A DNA stretch of 11,394 bases from assembly GCA_036274055.1 (NCBI GenBank), contig DASUGM010000132.1, forward strand, positions 1-11,394, read 5' to 3'. The position numbers and the translations under genes are program-made. Shown in pieces: positions 1 through 5,948 of the stretch. Source of the stretch: DASUGM01 sp036274055 (lineage in GTDB: Bacteria; Acidobacteriota; Vicinamibacteria; Vicinamibacterales; SCN-69-37). Every line of letters begins with the position of its first letter. Position 1 is the stretch's first letter. The notes beneath the pieces were generated by a model. It saw only the letters and a program-made list of their open reading frames with translations. It did no database searches and was not told the DNA's origin.

Positions 1-36
1 ACTCCCGGGACTTCGCTTCCCTGGTGTCCCCGGAGT
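1..36. repeat. Imperfect hairpin downstream of atpF
   Basis: Bases 1-10 (ACTCCCGGGA) can pair with 27-36 (TCCCCGGAGT), giving nine pairs around a single C/C mismatch and a 16-base loop. It lies about 58 bases beyond the atpF stop on the atp transcript strand. There is no T-tract after it on either side within the window, so it is not a classical intrinsic terminator. It could be a REP-like element or an mRNA-stabilising stem. The left edge is the window boundary, so the element may be longer. Confidence 0.4.
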
Positions 37-45
37 TTTCCACAG

Positions 46-84
46 CCGACCCCCGTCCCCGTATCTTCCCGACCCCCGTCCCCG
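46..84. repeat. 16-bp direct repeat CCGACCCCCGTCCCCG, two copies
   Basis: The same 16 bases occur at 46-61 and 69-84, a period of 23, separated by TATCTTC. On the minus strand the unit reads CGGGGACGGGGGTCGG. It sits immediately after the atpF stop, between that gene and whatever lies beyond the window. The G/C-rich sequence and intergenic position suggest a dispersed REP-type repeat family, but only two copies are visible here, so dispersal is an inference. Confidence 0.65.
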
Positions 85-93
85 CGACCTTAC

Positions 94-585
94 CTACTGC
101 ACCTGTCTCACGACTTCGTCGATCAGCTGTTCGTGATCGGCTTTCGACACGGCTCGGCGCAGGATCTTCGATGCGATCTCGACCGACAGATCCCCGGCTT
201 CCTTGCGGATCTGCGCGATCGCGCGCGCGGTTTCCTGCTGCAGCTGCTTCTCGGCGTTCTTCGCGATGTTCGCCGCCTCGGCGACCGCCTGCTGCCGCAG
301 CTCTTCGCGGAAGCGATCGGCATCCTGGCGCGCGCGCGTCAGCAGAGCTTCGCCCTCACGCCGCGCCTCCGCCATCAGACGCGCCGAGTCCTGCTGAACG
401 CGCTCGAGTTCTTCCCTCGCCTTGCGCGCGTCATCGACAGCGCCTTCGATCGTCTTGCGGCGATCGTCGAGCGCCTTGAGCAGCGGCTTCCAGGCAAACG
501 CCCTGAGCAGGGCCGCCAACACCAGGAAGATGACGATCGTCCAGATGTAAAGACCTGGATCGACCTGAACGAGCGGGTTATTCAT
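94..585 (-). CDS. atpF: ATP synthase F0 subunit b
   Basis: This 163-residue protein is the peripheral stalk subunit b, which links the membrane sector to F1. It has one membrane segment at about residues 12-30, the typical 'AWKPLLKALDDRR' exit at 31-43, then a long charged, Ala/Glu/Arg/Gln-rich coiled coil to about 145, and a short amphipathic end likely to bind the delta subunit. Length is normal for the family (about 155-170). The ATG at 585 is preceded by a GAGGG-type ribosome site that overlaps the atpE stop; the intergenic gap is 12 bases. It is the last gene of the F0 set; no atpH overlaps or abuts it, which is unusual because delta commonly follows b. Identity is firm from sequence pattern and gene order. 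Confidence 0.96.
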   Translation of the reverse strand: MNNPLVQVDPGLYIWTIVIFLVLAALLRAFAWKPLLKALDDRRKTIEGAVDDARKAREELERVQQDSARLMAEARREGEALLTRARQDADRFREELRQQAVAEAANIAKNAEKQLQQETARAIAQIRKEAGDLSVEIASKILRRAVSKADHEQLIDEVVRQVQ

Positions 586-597
586 CTCGCCCGCCCT

Positions 598-858
598 CTA
601 CTTCATCAGGACGATGAGCAGACAGAACACGAGCGCGAGAATCGCGACGCCTTCCAACAGGAAGAGCGGCAGGTTCGTCGCGCCGCTGATCTGTGCGGTC
701 GCGCTCGGCTGGCGCGCGACGCCCTCGGCGACCCCACGGGCGAGCTGGCCGATGCCGATGCCGGCGCCAATGACGGCCAGACCGAGGCCGATGCCGGCTC
801 CGGCGTAATGCCACAGATAAGGGCCGGCGGTTGCGATTTCTTTCGCTGCGTCCTGCAT
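598..858 (-). CDS. atpE: ATP synthase F0 subunit c (proteolipid ring)
   Basis: This 86-residue two-helix hairpin forms the rotating c-ring. Helix 1 (about 18-46) carries two glycine runs, G20/22/24/26 and G31/33/35/37; the second aligns with the GxGxGxG packing motif. The polar loop is RQP at 49-51. Helix 2 (about 55-84) carries the ion-binding carboxylate Glu69. Aligned by RQP and Glu with the known sodium-type ring of Ilyobacter, the sodium ligands are absent: the helix-1 Gln is Ile36, and the Ser-Thr after the Glu is Gly70-Val71. This favours proton coupling. A Pro at 64, five residues before Glu69, is notable. The gene is preceded by a strong ribosome site, as expected for the most abundant F0 subunit. 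Confidence 0.97.
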   Translation of the reverse strand: MQDAAKEIATAGPYLWHYAGAGIGLGLAVIGAGIGIGQLARGVAEGVARQPSATAQISGATNLPLFLLEGVAILALVFCLLIVLMK

Positions 859-864
859 TGCTCT

Positions 865-873
865 CTCTCCTCC
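865..873 (-). promoter_or_regulatory. Strong Shine-Dalgarno site of atpE
   Basis: On the minus strand this reads GGAGGAGAG, with the GGAGGA core (868-873) nine bases before the atpE ATG at 858. It is the best ribosome-binding site in the operon, while atpB and atpF have weaker ones. That fits the need for roughly ten or more c subunits per complex. Confidence 0.8.
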
Positions 874-886
874 AAAAACTGGCGTG

Positions 887-1840
887 TTAGTGATGCGCGT
901 GAATGGCCATGCCGATGAACACGGCCGACAGAAGCGTGAAGACGTAGGCCTGCACGAGGATGACGATCAACTCGAGGCCGAGCATGCCGGCCGAGATCGG
1001 GGTCGTGAACAGCAGGCCGGTCAGAATGCCACCGCCGCTGGCGCCGACGAAGGACCCCACCGCCATCTCCGCGAAGATGAAGACGAACGAGGTGATCGCC
1101 AGAATCGCGATGTGGCCGCCGGTCATGTTGGCAGCAAGACGCATCGTCAACGCGAACGGCCGCACGAACATGCCGATCGTCTCGAGCGGAATCAGCAGGA
1201 TGTAGAGCGGCCATGGCTGGCCGTGCGGCACCAGGTTCACCCAGTGCTTGACGAACCCGTGCGCGCGCGTGCCGGCGATGATGATGGTGAAGAAGGTGAT
1301 CGTCGCCAGCGCCGCCGTGACGTTGAAGTTGCCGGTGATCGTCGTGCCGCCGTGCAGCACCCTGCCGAAGAACGAGTCCGGCGAGGCGTGGACGAAGTAG
1401 TGATTGGCGAGCGCGAGGACGTCGAAGATCGGGATGATGCCGATCAGGTTGGCGACGAGGATGAACAGGAAGAACGTGAGCAGCAGCGGCGTCCAGGTGT
1501 TGACCCACTTGCTGCCGACGTTCGGCCGGGCGATGCCGTCGCGGATGAACTCGACCGCGATCTCGAGCACGCCCATGGTGCCGGTGGGCACGAGCCTGGC
1601 CTGCCTGAGGTAGCGCCGGACCAGGAACGTCACGGTCAGGAACACGATCGCGGCGACCACCCACAGCATGAACACATGCTTGGTGACCGAGAAGTCGATG
1701 CCCCAGATCTTCGGCAGATGGATCAACGGGTGATCGAGCGGGCTGTTCGAGACGTGTCCAATGATCGTCTCGCCGGCGTTGAATTTCTCGGCCGCGGCTT
1801 GCGGATCGACGGCGTGGGCCTGTTCGAACATCGATGTCAT
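887..1840 (-). CDS. atpB: ATP synthase F0 subunit a
   Basis: This 317-residue membrane protein is subunit a, the stator that forms the ion half-channels facing the c-ring. The essential arginine is R234 in the motif ALTMRLAANMTGGH. Aligned with E. coli, positions 219 and 245 are exchanged: His243 and Glu290 replace Glu219 and His245, a natural swap seen in many other a subunits. Gln297 matches E. coli Gln252. Hydrophobic segments lie at about 55-75, 118-139, 172-190, 211-238, 245-275 and 283-312. The protein is longer than E. coli a (271) because of an extended N-terminus and a loop at about 145-172 between membrane helices. ATG at 1840 is used; Met4 at 1831 is an alternative. It follows atpI by 20 bases. 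Confidence 0.96.
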   Translation of the reverse strand: MTSMFEQAHAVDPQAAAEKFNAGETIIGHVSNSPLDHPLIHLPKIWGIDFSVTKHVFMLWVVAAIVFLTVTFLVRRYLRQARLVPTGTMGVLEIAVEFIRDGIARPNVGSKWVNTWTPLLLTFFLFILVANLIGIIPIFDVLALANHYFVHASPDSFFGRVLHGGTTITGNFNVTAALATITFFTIIIAGTRAHGFVKHWVNLVPHGQPWPLYILLIPLETIGMFVRPFALTMRLAANMTGGHIAILAITSFVFIFAEMAVGSFVGASGGGILTGLLFTTPISAGMLGLELIVILVQAYVFTLLSAVFIGMAIHAHH

Positions 1841-1860
1841 CGACAGCTAATCCAACCTGC

Positions 1861-2217
1861 TTACCGGGCGAGGCGCGCGCGCATGCGGGTCAACCAGAAG
1901 GCCTGCACCGCGTAGAGCGCCAGAAAATAACCCGTGAAACTCACCACGAAGGGAATCGCCTGCAGGCCGGGCTTGGTGAACACCGCCGCGACGTAAACCC
2001 CGAAAAACACCATCTTCACGATGAAACCCGCGACCATCACGCCGAACGTCCGCTCCGGCCGCGTCCGATCCACCCGCTCAATCACCATCCAGGCCGCAGC
2101 CGAGGCGACGAGCGGGCCGAACATCCCGTAGAACACCTCGGAGGCCAGGTGCGGCACGAAGGCCGTCACCGCGAGCCAGCTGCCGATGCAGCCAGCGACC
2201 ATCCCGACGACCTTCAT
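1861..2217 (-). CDS. atpI: AtpI-like membrane protein (ATP synthase subunit I)
   Basis: This 118-residue protein has four hydrophobic segments at about 3-21, 30-48, 58-80 and 86-107, with a basic C-terminus (RMRARLAR), the size and topology of AtpI. AtpI proteins are not part of the finished enzyme; they are known or proposed to help c-ring assembly or act in magnesium transport. The sequence itself is weakly conserved, so the call leans on position directly before atpB. An upstream in-frame start at 2361 would add 48 residues of low-complexity Gly/Ser/Arg sequence lying inside atpZ, so the ATG at 2217 was chosen. It begins one base after the atpZ stop, which suggests translational coupling. 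Confidence 0.8.
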   Translation of the reverse strand: MKVVGMVAGCIGSWLAVTAFVPHLASEVFYGMFGPLVASAAAWMVIERVDRTRPERTFGVMVAGFIVKMVFFGVYVAAVFTKPGLQAIPFVVSFTGYFLALYAVQAFWLTRMRARLAR

Positions 2218-2218
2218 C

Positions 2219-2464
2219 TCAGCGCCGCCACACCGCCCGAGCGAGCTGGTAGAACCCGATGACCAATCCCAGCACCAACCCGCCGAACAGCCCCCACGGC
2301 GCCGAGCCCCGCCACCGATCGAACCCGTAGCCGAGTCCTCCGAACAGAACAATCGCGCCAATCAGGGTGTAGCTGGCCGCCCAGGCCGAAGCCGAACGCT
2401 CGACCGTGCGCTGGAACGCCTGGACCGATTTCTCCAGGTCGCCTGGTCGTTTGTCGGTGGGCAT
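2219..2464 (-). CDS. atpZ: AtpZ/AtpI-family small membrane protein
   Basis: This 81-residue protein has a charged N-terminal 25 residues, a membrane segment at about 30-47, the short motif GYGFDRW (45-51), and a second segment at about 57-75. The pattern of two helices linked by 'GGLGYGFDRWRGSAPWG' is typical of the AtpZ/AtpI family that precedes F0 genes in many bacteria; AtpZ has been linked to magnesium/calcium handling and to ATP synthase assembly. It is the first gene of the operon. The ribosome site is poor (AAAGG about 12 bases before the ATG). Its stop codon lies one base from the next gene's start. Confidence 0.85.
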   Translation of the reverse strand: MPTDKRPGDLEKSVQAFQRTVERSASAWAASYTLIGAIVLFGGLGYGFDRWRGSAPWGLFGGLVLGLVIGFYQLARAVWRR

Positions 2465-2573
2465 AGTGAGGCCTTTCGCAACCGCCAGAGCCAGCTAGTT
2501 TTATCACATTGTGAAGAAGTTCACTAGCGAAGCCGGTATACTGCGAACTGGGGGGATTGCTCCAAAACAGGCC
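2465..2573. promoter_or_regulatory. Divergent intergenic region between the atp and VWA operons
   Basis: This 109-base spacer separates atpZ (minus) from the first VWA gene (plus), so promoters for both operons should lie in it. On the plus strand TATACT (2537-2542) is a good -10 element with start expected near 2549, leaving about 25 bases of leader before the ATG at 2574; no clear -35 is present at 16-18 bases. On the minus strand the AT-rich GATAAAACT (2497-2505) is the most promoter-like patch for the atp operon, again without a convincing -35. The inverted repeats are listed separately. Confidence 0.5.
2504..2524. promoter_or_regulatory. Interleaved inverted repeats, candidate operator
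   Basis: TCACA-T-TGTGA (2504-2514) is a perfect inverted repeat, and GTGAA-GAAG-TTCAC (2511-2524) is a second one sharing the middle GTGA. Together they form an alternating TCAC/GTGA/TTCAC array. The array lies 13 bases upstream of the TATACT box of the VWA operon and overlaps the likely atp promoter zone. It is a plausible transcription-factor site for one or both operons; the regulator is unknown. Confidence 0.45.
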
Positions 2574-3461
2574 ATGAAATCAGCACTCTTTGCGGCTATC
2601 GCTGTCTCCGTCACCCTCGTCGCCGTGCCCGCGGCACAGCAGCGCGAGACTCGTGAACGCCACGTCTACATCGGCGTTACCGACAAGGCCGGAACGCCCG
2701 TCCAGACGCTGGCCCCGACCGACGTCGTCGTCAAGGAAGATGGCGCGGTTCGGGAGGTCACGAAGGTCTCCCCGGCGCCGCCGCCGTCGCACCTGATGAT
2801 CCTCGTCGACGATAGCGCCGTCGTCGACGCCCTGATTCCGGACCTGCGCATCGGGCTCGCTGGACTCCTGAAAATCTTCGACGGCATGAGTCCAGTGCCT
2901 CAGGTCGCGTTGATGACGTTTGGTGACCGCCCGACACTGGTCGTCCCCTATTCGGAGACGACCTTGCCGGTCGCCGAAGCGGTCGGCAAGCTGTTCGCGC
3001 GGCCGCAATCCGGCGCACACTTCCTCGACGCGATCATCGACACCGCGGCCGGGATGCGGCGCGCCAAGGCGGCGCGGCCGCTGATCGTCGCGTTCGTCGC
3101 CGAGAGCGGTCCCGAATTCAGCACCGTCACGCACGATCGCGTCGCCGAAGCGCTGCAGGCGGCGCGTGCCTCGCTGTGGACCGTGACGCTGCAATCGCCG
3201 GCCGGGCAGGACACGTATACGGAAGCGCGCGAGCGCGCTCAAGTCACCGGCGACGTCGTCCGTGACAGCGGCGGCCAGACGAAGGTGATTCTGAACCGGC
3301 AGGGGCTCGAGAGCGGCTTCCGCGCGCTCGGACAGGCTCTTTCGGCGCGGCTCGACGTCACCTACGGGCGTCCGGACAATCTCATCCCGCCCAAGCGCCT
3401 CGAGGTCACGGTCAAGAAGCCGGACACCAAGGTGACGGCGCCGCGCTGGGCTGGTCAATGA
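2574..3461 (+). CDS. Secreted VWFA-related domain protein with degenerate MIDAS
   Basis: This 295-residue protein starts with a signal peptide (residues 1 to about 21, hydrophobic core, AVPA cleavage zone). A beta-rich segment follows (about 30-65, with 'VVVKEDGAVREV'), resembling the start of acidobacterial VWFA-related proteins, then a VWA-like alpha/beta domain at about 72-260. The metal-binding DxSxS motif is damaged: the strand ILVDDSAVVD (76-85) has D-D-S-A-V, so the second Ser is Val. ATG at 2574 was preferred over an in-frame GTG at 2511 because the signal peptide starts there and the GTG would precede the TATACT box. The stop overlaps the next start (ATGA). Function is unknown; a structural or partner role to the next protein is an inference. 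Confidence 0.82.
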   Translation: MKSALFAAIAVSVTLVAVPAAQQRETRERHVYIGVTDKAGTPVQTLAPTDVVVKEDGAVREVTKVSPAPPPSHLMILVDDSAVVDALIPDLRIGLAGLLKIFDGMSPVPQVALMTFGDRPTLVVPYSETTLPVAEAVGKLFARPQSGAHFLDAIIDTAAGMRRAKAARPLIVAFVAESGPEFSTVTHDRVAEALQAARASLWTVTLQSPAGQDTYTEARERAQVTGDVVRDSGGQTKVILNRQGLESGFRALGQALSARLDVTYGRPDNLIPPKRLEVTVKKPDTKVTAPRWAGQ

Positions 3462-4384
3462 TCTCGCGCCGCGCGTGGCTCGCGGCGATCGCGGCCGCTC
3501 TCGCCGTCGCCACACCGGCAGCCCAGGTCTTTCGCGGCGGCACCGACATCGTCTATCTCAGCGTCACCGTGAGCGACGCGAGCCAGAAACTGATCACCAG
3601 TCTCGAGCAGCAGGACTTCCAGGTTTTCGAGGACGGCGTCCCGCAGGACATCACGATCTTCGCGCGAGACCGCCTGCCGATTTCCCTGTCGATCCTGCTC
3701 GACACCAGCACCAGCATGGAGCCGAAGCTGGTCAATGCGCAGGACGCCGCCACCGGCTTCGTCCACAAGCTTGCGGCCACCGACGTCGCCCAGCTGATCG
3801 AGTTCAACAGCGACACCACGATTCGTCAGGCGTTCACCGGCGACCAGGCGCTCCTCGAGCAGGCGGTGCAGAAGCTGCGTGCGGGCGGGTCGACGTCGTT
3901 GTACGATGCGCTCTACATCGCGCTGGACGAACTGAAGCGGGCGAAGGCGACGATGACCGCCGCCTCGGATGCGTTACGGCGGCAGGCGATCGTGCTGCTG
4001 TCGGACGGCGCGGACACGACCAGCCACGTCAGCTATGAGAACGTGAGCGAGCAGTCGAAGAAGCTGGACGTCATCGTCTACGCGATTGGGTTGCGCGACA
4101 AAGAACCGCAGCCCCGCCGCGGCGGCTACAACGAGGGTGAATACGTGTTGCGCACGCTCTCCCAACAGACCGGTGGCCGGGCGTTCTTCGTGGACGACCC
4201 GACGCAGTTGCCGGGGATCTACAGTCAGATCGCCGACGAGATCGCCAACCAGTACGTCGTCGGCTACACCTCGAAGAACCAGAAGCGCGACGGCCTGTGG
4301 CGCAAGGTCATGGTGCGGGTGCAGCCGCCCGGGCTGACCGCGCGCACGCGTGAGGGCTACTACGGGCCCGGAGCGAAGCGCTAA
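3458..4384 (+). CDS. Secreted VWFA-related domain protein with intact MIDAS
   Basis: This 308-residue protein has an N-terminal signal peptide (MISRRAW n-region, Ala-rich core, cleavage near ATPAAQ, about residue 22). A beta segment (about 30-70) contains 'QDFQVFEDGVPQDI', characteristic of the VWFA-related family common in Acidobacteriota. The VWA domain at about 76-270 keeps the complete metal site: DTSTS at 82-86, Thr146 in GGSTSLYDA, and Asp183 in LLSDGAD. It ends with the family-typical 'QYVVGYTSKNQ' and a short 'TREGYYGPG' tail. It overlaps the first VWA gene by four bases and is immediately followed by cobA-hemD, so the three are probably one transcript. VWA domains usually mediate divalent-metal-dependent protein binding; the ligand here is not known. 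Confidence 0.88.
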   Translation: MISRRAWLAAIAAALAVATPAAQVFRGGTDIVYLSVTVSDASQKLITSLEQQDFQVFEDGVPQDITIFARDRLPISLSILLDTSTSMEPKLVNAQDAATGFVHKLAATDVAQLIEFNSDTTIRQAFTGDQALLEQAVQKLRAGGSTSLYDALYIALDELKRAKATMTAASDALRRQAIVLLSDGADTTSHVSYENVSEQSKKLDVIVYAIGLRDKEPQPRRGGYNEGEYVLRTLSQQTGGRAFFVDDPTQLPGIYSQIADEIANQYVVGYTSKNQKRDGLWRKVMVRVQPPGLTARTREGYYGPGAKR

Positions 4385-5905
4385 GTGGGACGCGTGTTCA
4401 TCATCGGCGCCGGCCCGGGCGATCCCGGCCTGATCACCGCGCGCGGCGTCAAGCTGCTCTCCGAAGCCGATGTGATCGTCTACGACCGCGCGGTCGAAGC
4501 GGCGCTGCGCTGGGCGCGGCCCGAAGCCGAGCGCATCGCCGCCGGCGCGCCGGCGGAAAAAGAAACCGCGCAGGACGCGATTTCGATGTTGATCGCCGAG
4601 AAGGCGCGTGACGGCCACACCGTCGCCCGGCTCAAGTGGGGCGATCCGTTCGTGTTCGACAGCGGCGCGAAGGAAGCGCTGTTCCTGCACGAGCAGGGCG
4701 TGCAGTTCGAGGTCGTGCCCGGCGTCCCGGCGGCCATCGGCGCGAGCGCGTACGCCGGCATCCCGCTCACCTATCCAGGCGCTGGCGACGCGCTGGTGCT
4801 GCTGCGCGGCCACGAGGACGAAGCCGGGCGCGTGCCCGACATCGACTGGGAGGCGCTGGCGCGCGTCGACGGCACGATCGCGTGCTACGCCGGCGGCCGC
4901 CTGATTCCGACGCTGCTCCAGAAGCTGTTGGACCACGGGGTGGCGCCGGATGCCGCCGCCGCGCTGATCGTCGGCGGCACGCTGCCGAGCCAACGCACAC
5001 TCGCCGCCACCGTCAGCGAGTTGCTCGAACGGACGTCGTCTGAAACGCCGTCTGAGACCGCGTTGTTGATCGTCGGCGAAGTCTCGAGCCTGCGCGAACA
5101 TCTGCGCTGGTTCGACGAGCGTCCGCTGTTCGGCCGGAAGATCGTGGTTACACGGTCGCAGGAGCAGGCGCGAGAGCTGGTCGATGCGCTCGAGAATCTC
5201 GGCGCCGAGGCGATCGAAGCGCCGACCTTCCGCTTGGCGCCGCCCGAGGATCCTGAAGCCGTCGATCGCGCGGCGGCGTCGGTCGACGAGTATTCGTGGG
5301 TCGTCTTCGAATCGGCCAATGCGGTCGCGCGGTTTCTCTCGGCGCTGTCGCGCGGCCCGCGCGACCTGCGCGCGCTCGGCCGGGTGCGGATCTGCGCGAT
5401 CGGACCGTCGACGTCCGACCGGCTGGCGAGCCACGGCATCAAGGCCGACGTCCACGTGCCCGAACTGGGCGCCGAAAGCATCGGCGACGCGATCGAATCG
5501 CGCGGTTCGATTGCCGCGCAGCGCGTGCTCGTGGTCCGTCCGGATCATCTGCGCGGCGTGGTCGGCGAAGACCTCGAGCGCCGCGGCGCGGCGGTCACCG
5601 ATCTCGTCGCCTATCGGACCGCGGCGGCATCGCAGGACTCACCGGCTGCTCAGTCGATTTATCGCATGCTGCTCGACGGCCAGATCGATGCCGTGACGTT
5701 TACCAGTCCAACCGCGGTGACGCGCTTCGCGCAGTTGATCGGCGAAGAGCAGGCCGCCGACCTGCTCAATACCACGGTGGTCGCGCCGATCGGCCCGGTG
5801 ACCGCCGCGGCGGCGACCGAACTGGGCATCACCTCGACGGTCATGCCCGAGACGTTCACGGTCGAAGGGTTGGTCAAGGCGCTGGTCGCCAGATTCAGGC
5901 ACTAG
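4385..5905 (+). CDS. cobA-hemD: Fused uroporphyrinogen-III C-methyltransferase / uroporphyrinogen-III synthase
   Basis: This 506-residue protein has two domains. Residues 1 to about 245 match SUMT/CobA, which makes precorrin-2 from uroporphyrinogen III with SAM: GAGPGDPGL at 8-16, ADVIVYDR at 28-35, RLKWGDPFVF at 82-91, and PGVPAAIGASAYAGIPLT at 112-129. Residues about 247-505 match HemD, which cyclises hydroxymethylbilane: PLFGRKIVVTRS at 247-258, WVVFESANAV at 305-314, VTFTSPTAV at 437-445, and APIGPVTAAAATELGI at 467-482. The methyltransferase half departs from consensus: the usual LKGGDPF.FGRGGEE is LKWGDPFVFDSGAKE, and YMG is YAG (168-170). It starts with GTG directly after the VWA stop, with GGAG 11 bases upstream. 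The fusion occurs in other bacteria; the VWA neighbours are unusual. The HemD half is likely active; SUMT activity is less certain. Confidence 0.9.
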   Translation: MGRVFIIGAGPGDPGLITARGVKLLSEADVIVYDRAVEAALRWARPEAERIAAGAPAEKETAQDAISMLIAEKARDGHTVARLKWGDPFVFDSGAKEALFLHEQGVQFEVVPGVPAAIGASAYAGIPLTYPGAGDALVLLRGHEDEAGRVPDIDWEALARVDGTIACYAGGRLIPTLLQKLLDHGVAPDAAAALIVGGTLPSQRTLAATVSELLERTSSETPSETALLIVGEVSSLREHLRWFDERPLFGRKIVVTRSQEQARELVDALENLGAEAIEAPTFRLAPPEDPEAVDRAAASVDEYSWVVFESANAVARFLSALSRGPRDLRALGRVRICAIGPSTSDRLASHGIKADVHVPELGAESIGDAIESRGSIAAQRVLVVRPDHLRGVVGEDLERRGAAVTDLVAYRTAAASQDSPAAQSIYRMLLDGQIDAVTFTSPTAVTRFAQLIGEEQAADLLNTTVVAPIGPVTAAAATELGITSTVMPETFTVEGLVKALVARFRH

Positions 5906-5915
5906 GATCGAGTCC

Positions 5916-5936
5916 TGGGCCTTGGGTCTTGGGCCA
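5916..5936 (+). repeat. Three-copy heptamer tandem repeat (TGGGYCT)
   Basis: TGGGCCT, TGGGTCT and TGGGCCA follow one another without gaps in the short spacer between cobA-hemD and the DUF2461 gene. The tract takes up about half of the 43-base gap and occupies the place where a ribosome site for the next gene would be expected. Such short G/C-rich tandem tracts are often variable in copy number; here only the repeats themselves are seen. Confidence 0.6.
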
Positions 5937-5948
5937 CCGACCGCCGCC

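Noticed and set aside
884..1915. Plus-strand frame of 343 codons over atpB
   Set aside because: Its extremely charged, repetitive composition (Arg/Asp/Glu/His) is the reverse image of a hydrophobic membrane protein gene; atpB is certain.
2509..2542. TTGTGA (2509-2514) as the -35 partner of TATACT
   Set aside because: The spacer would be 22 bases, well outside the 16-18 usual for sigma-70 promoters.
2511..2573. Upstream GTG start for the first VWA gene
   Set aside because: It would place 21 non-hydrophobic residues before a good signal peptide and would start upstream of the TATACT box and within the inverted repeats.
3974..5548. Open frame of 524 codons on the minus strand across VWA2 and cobA-hemD
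   Set aside because: It spans two well-supported genes on the opposite strand, is Arg/Asp/His-rich in the manner of GC-bias shadows, and has no motifs.
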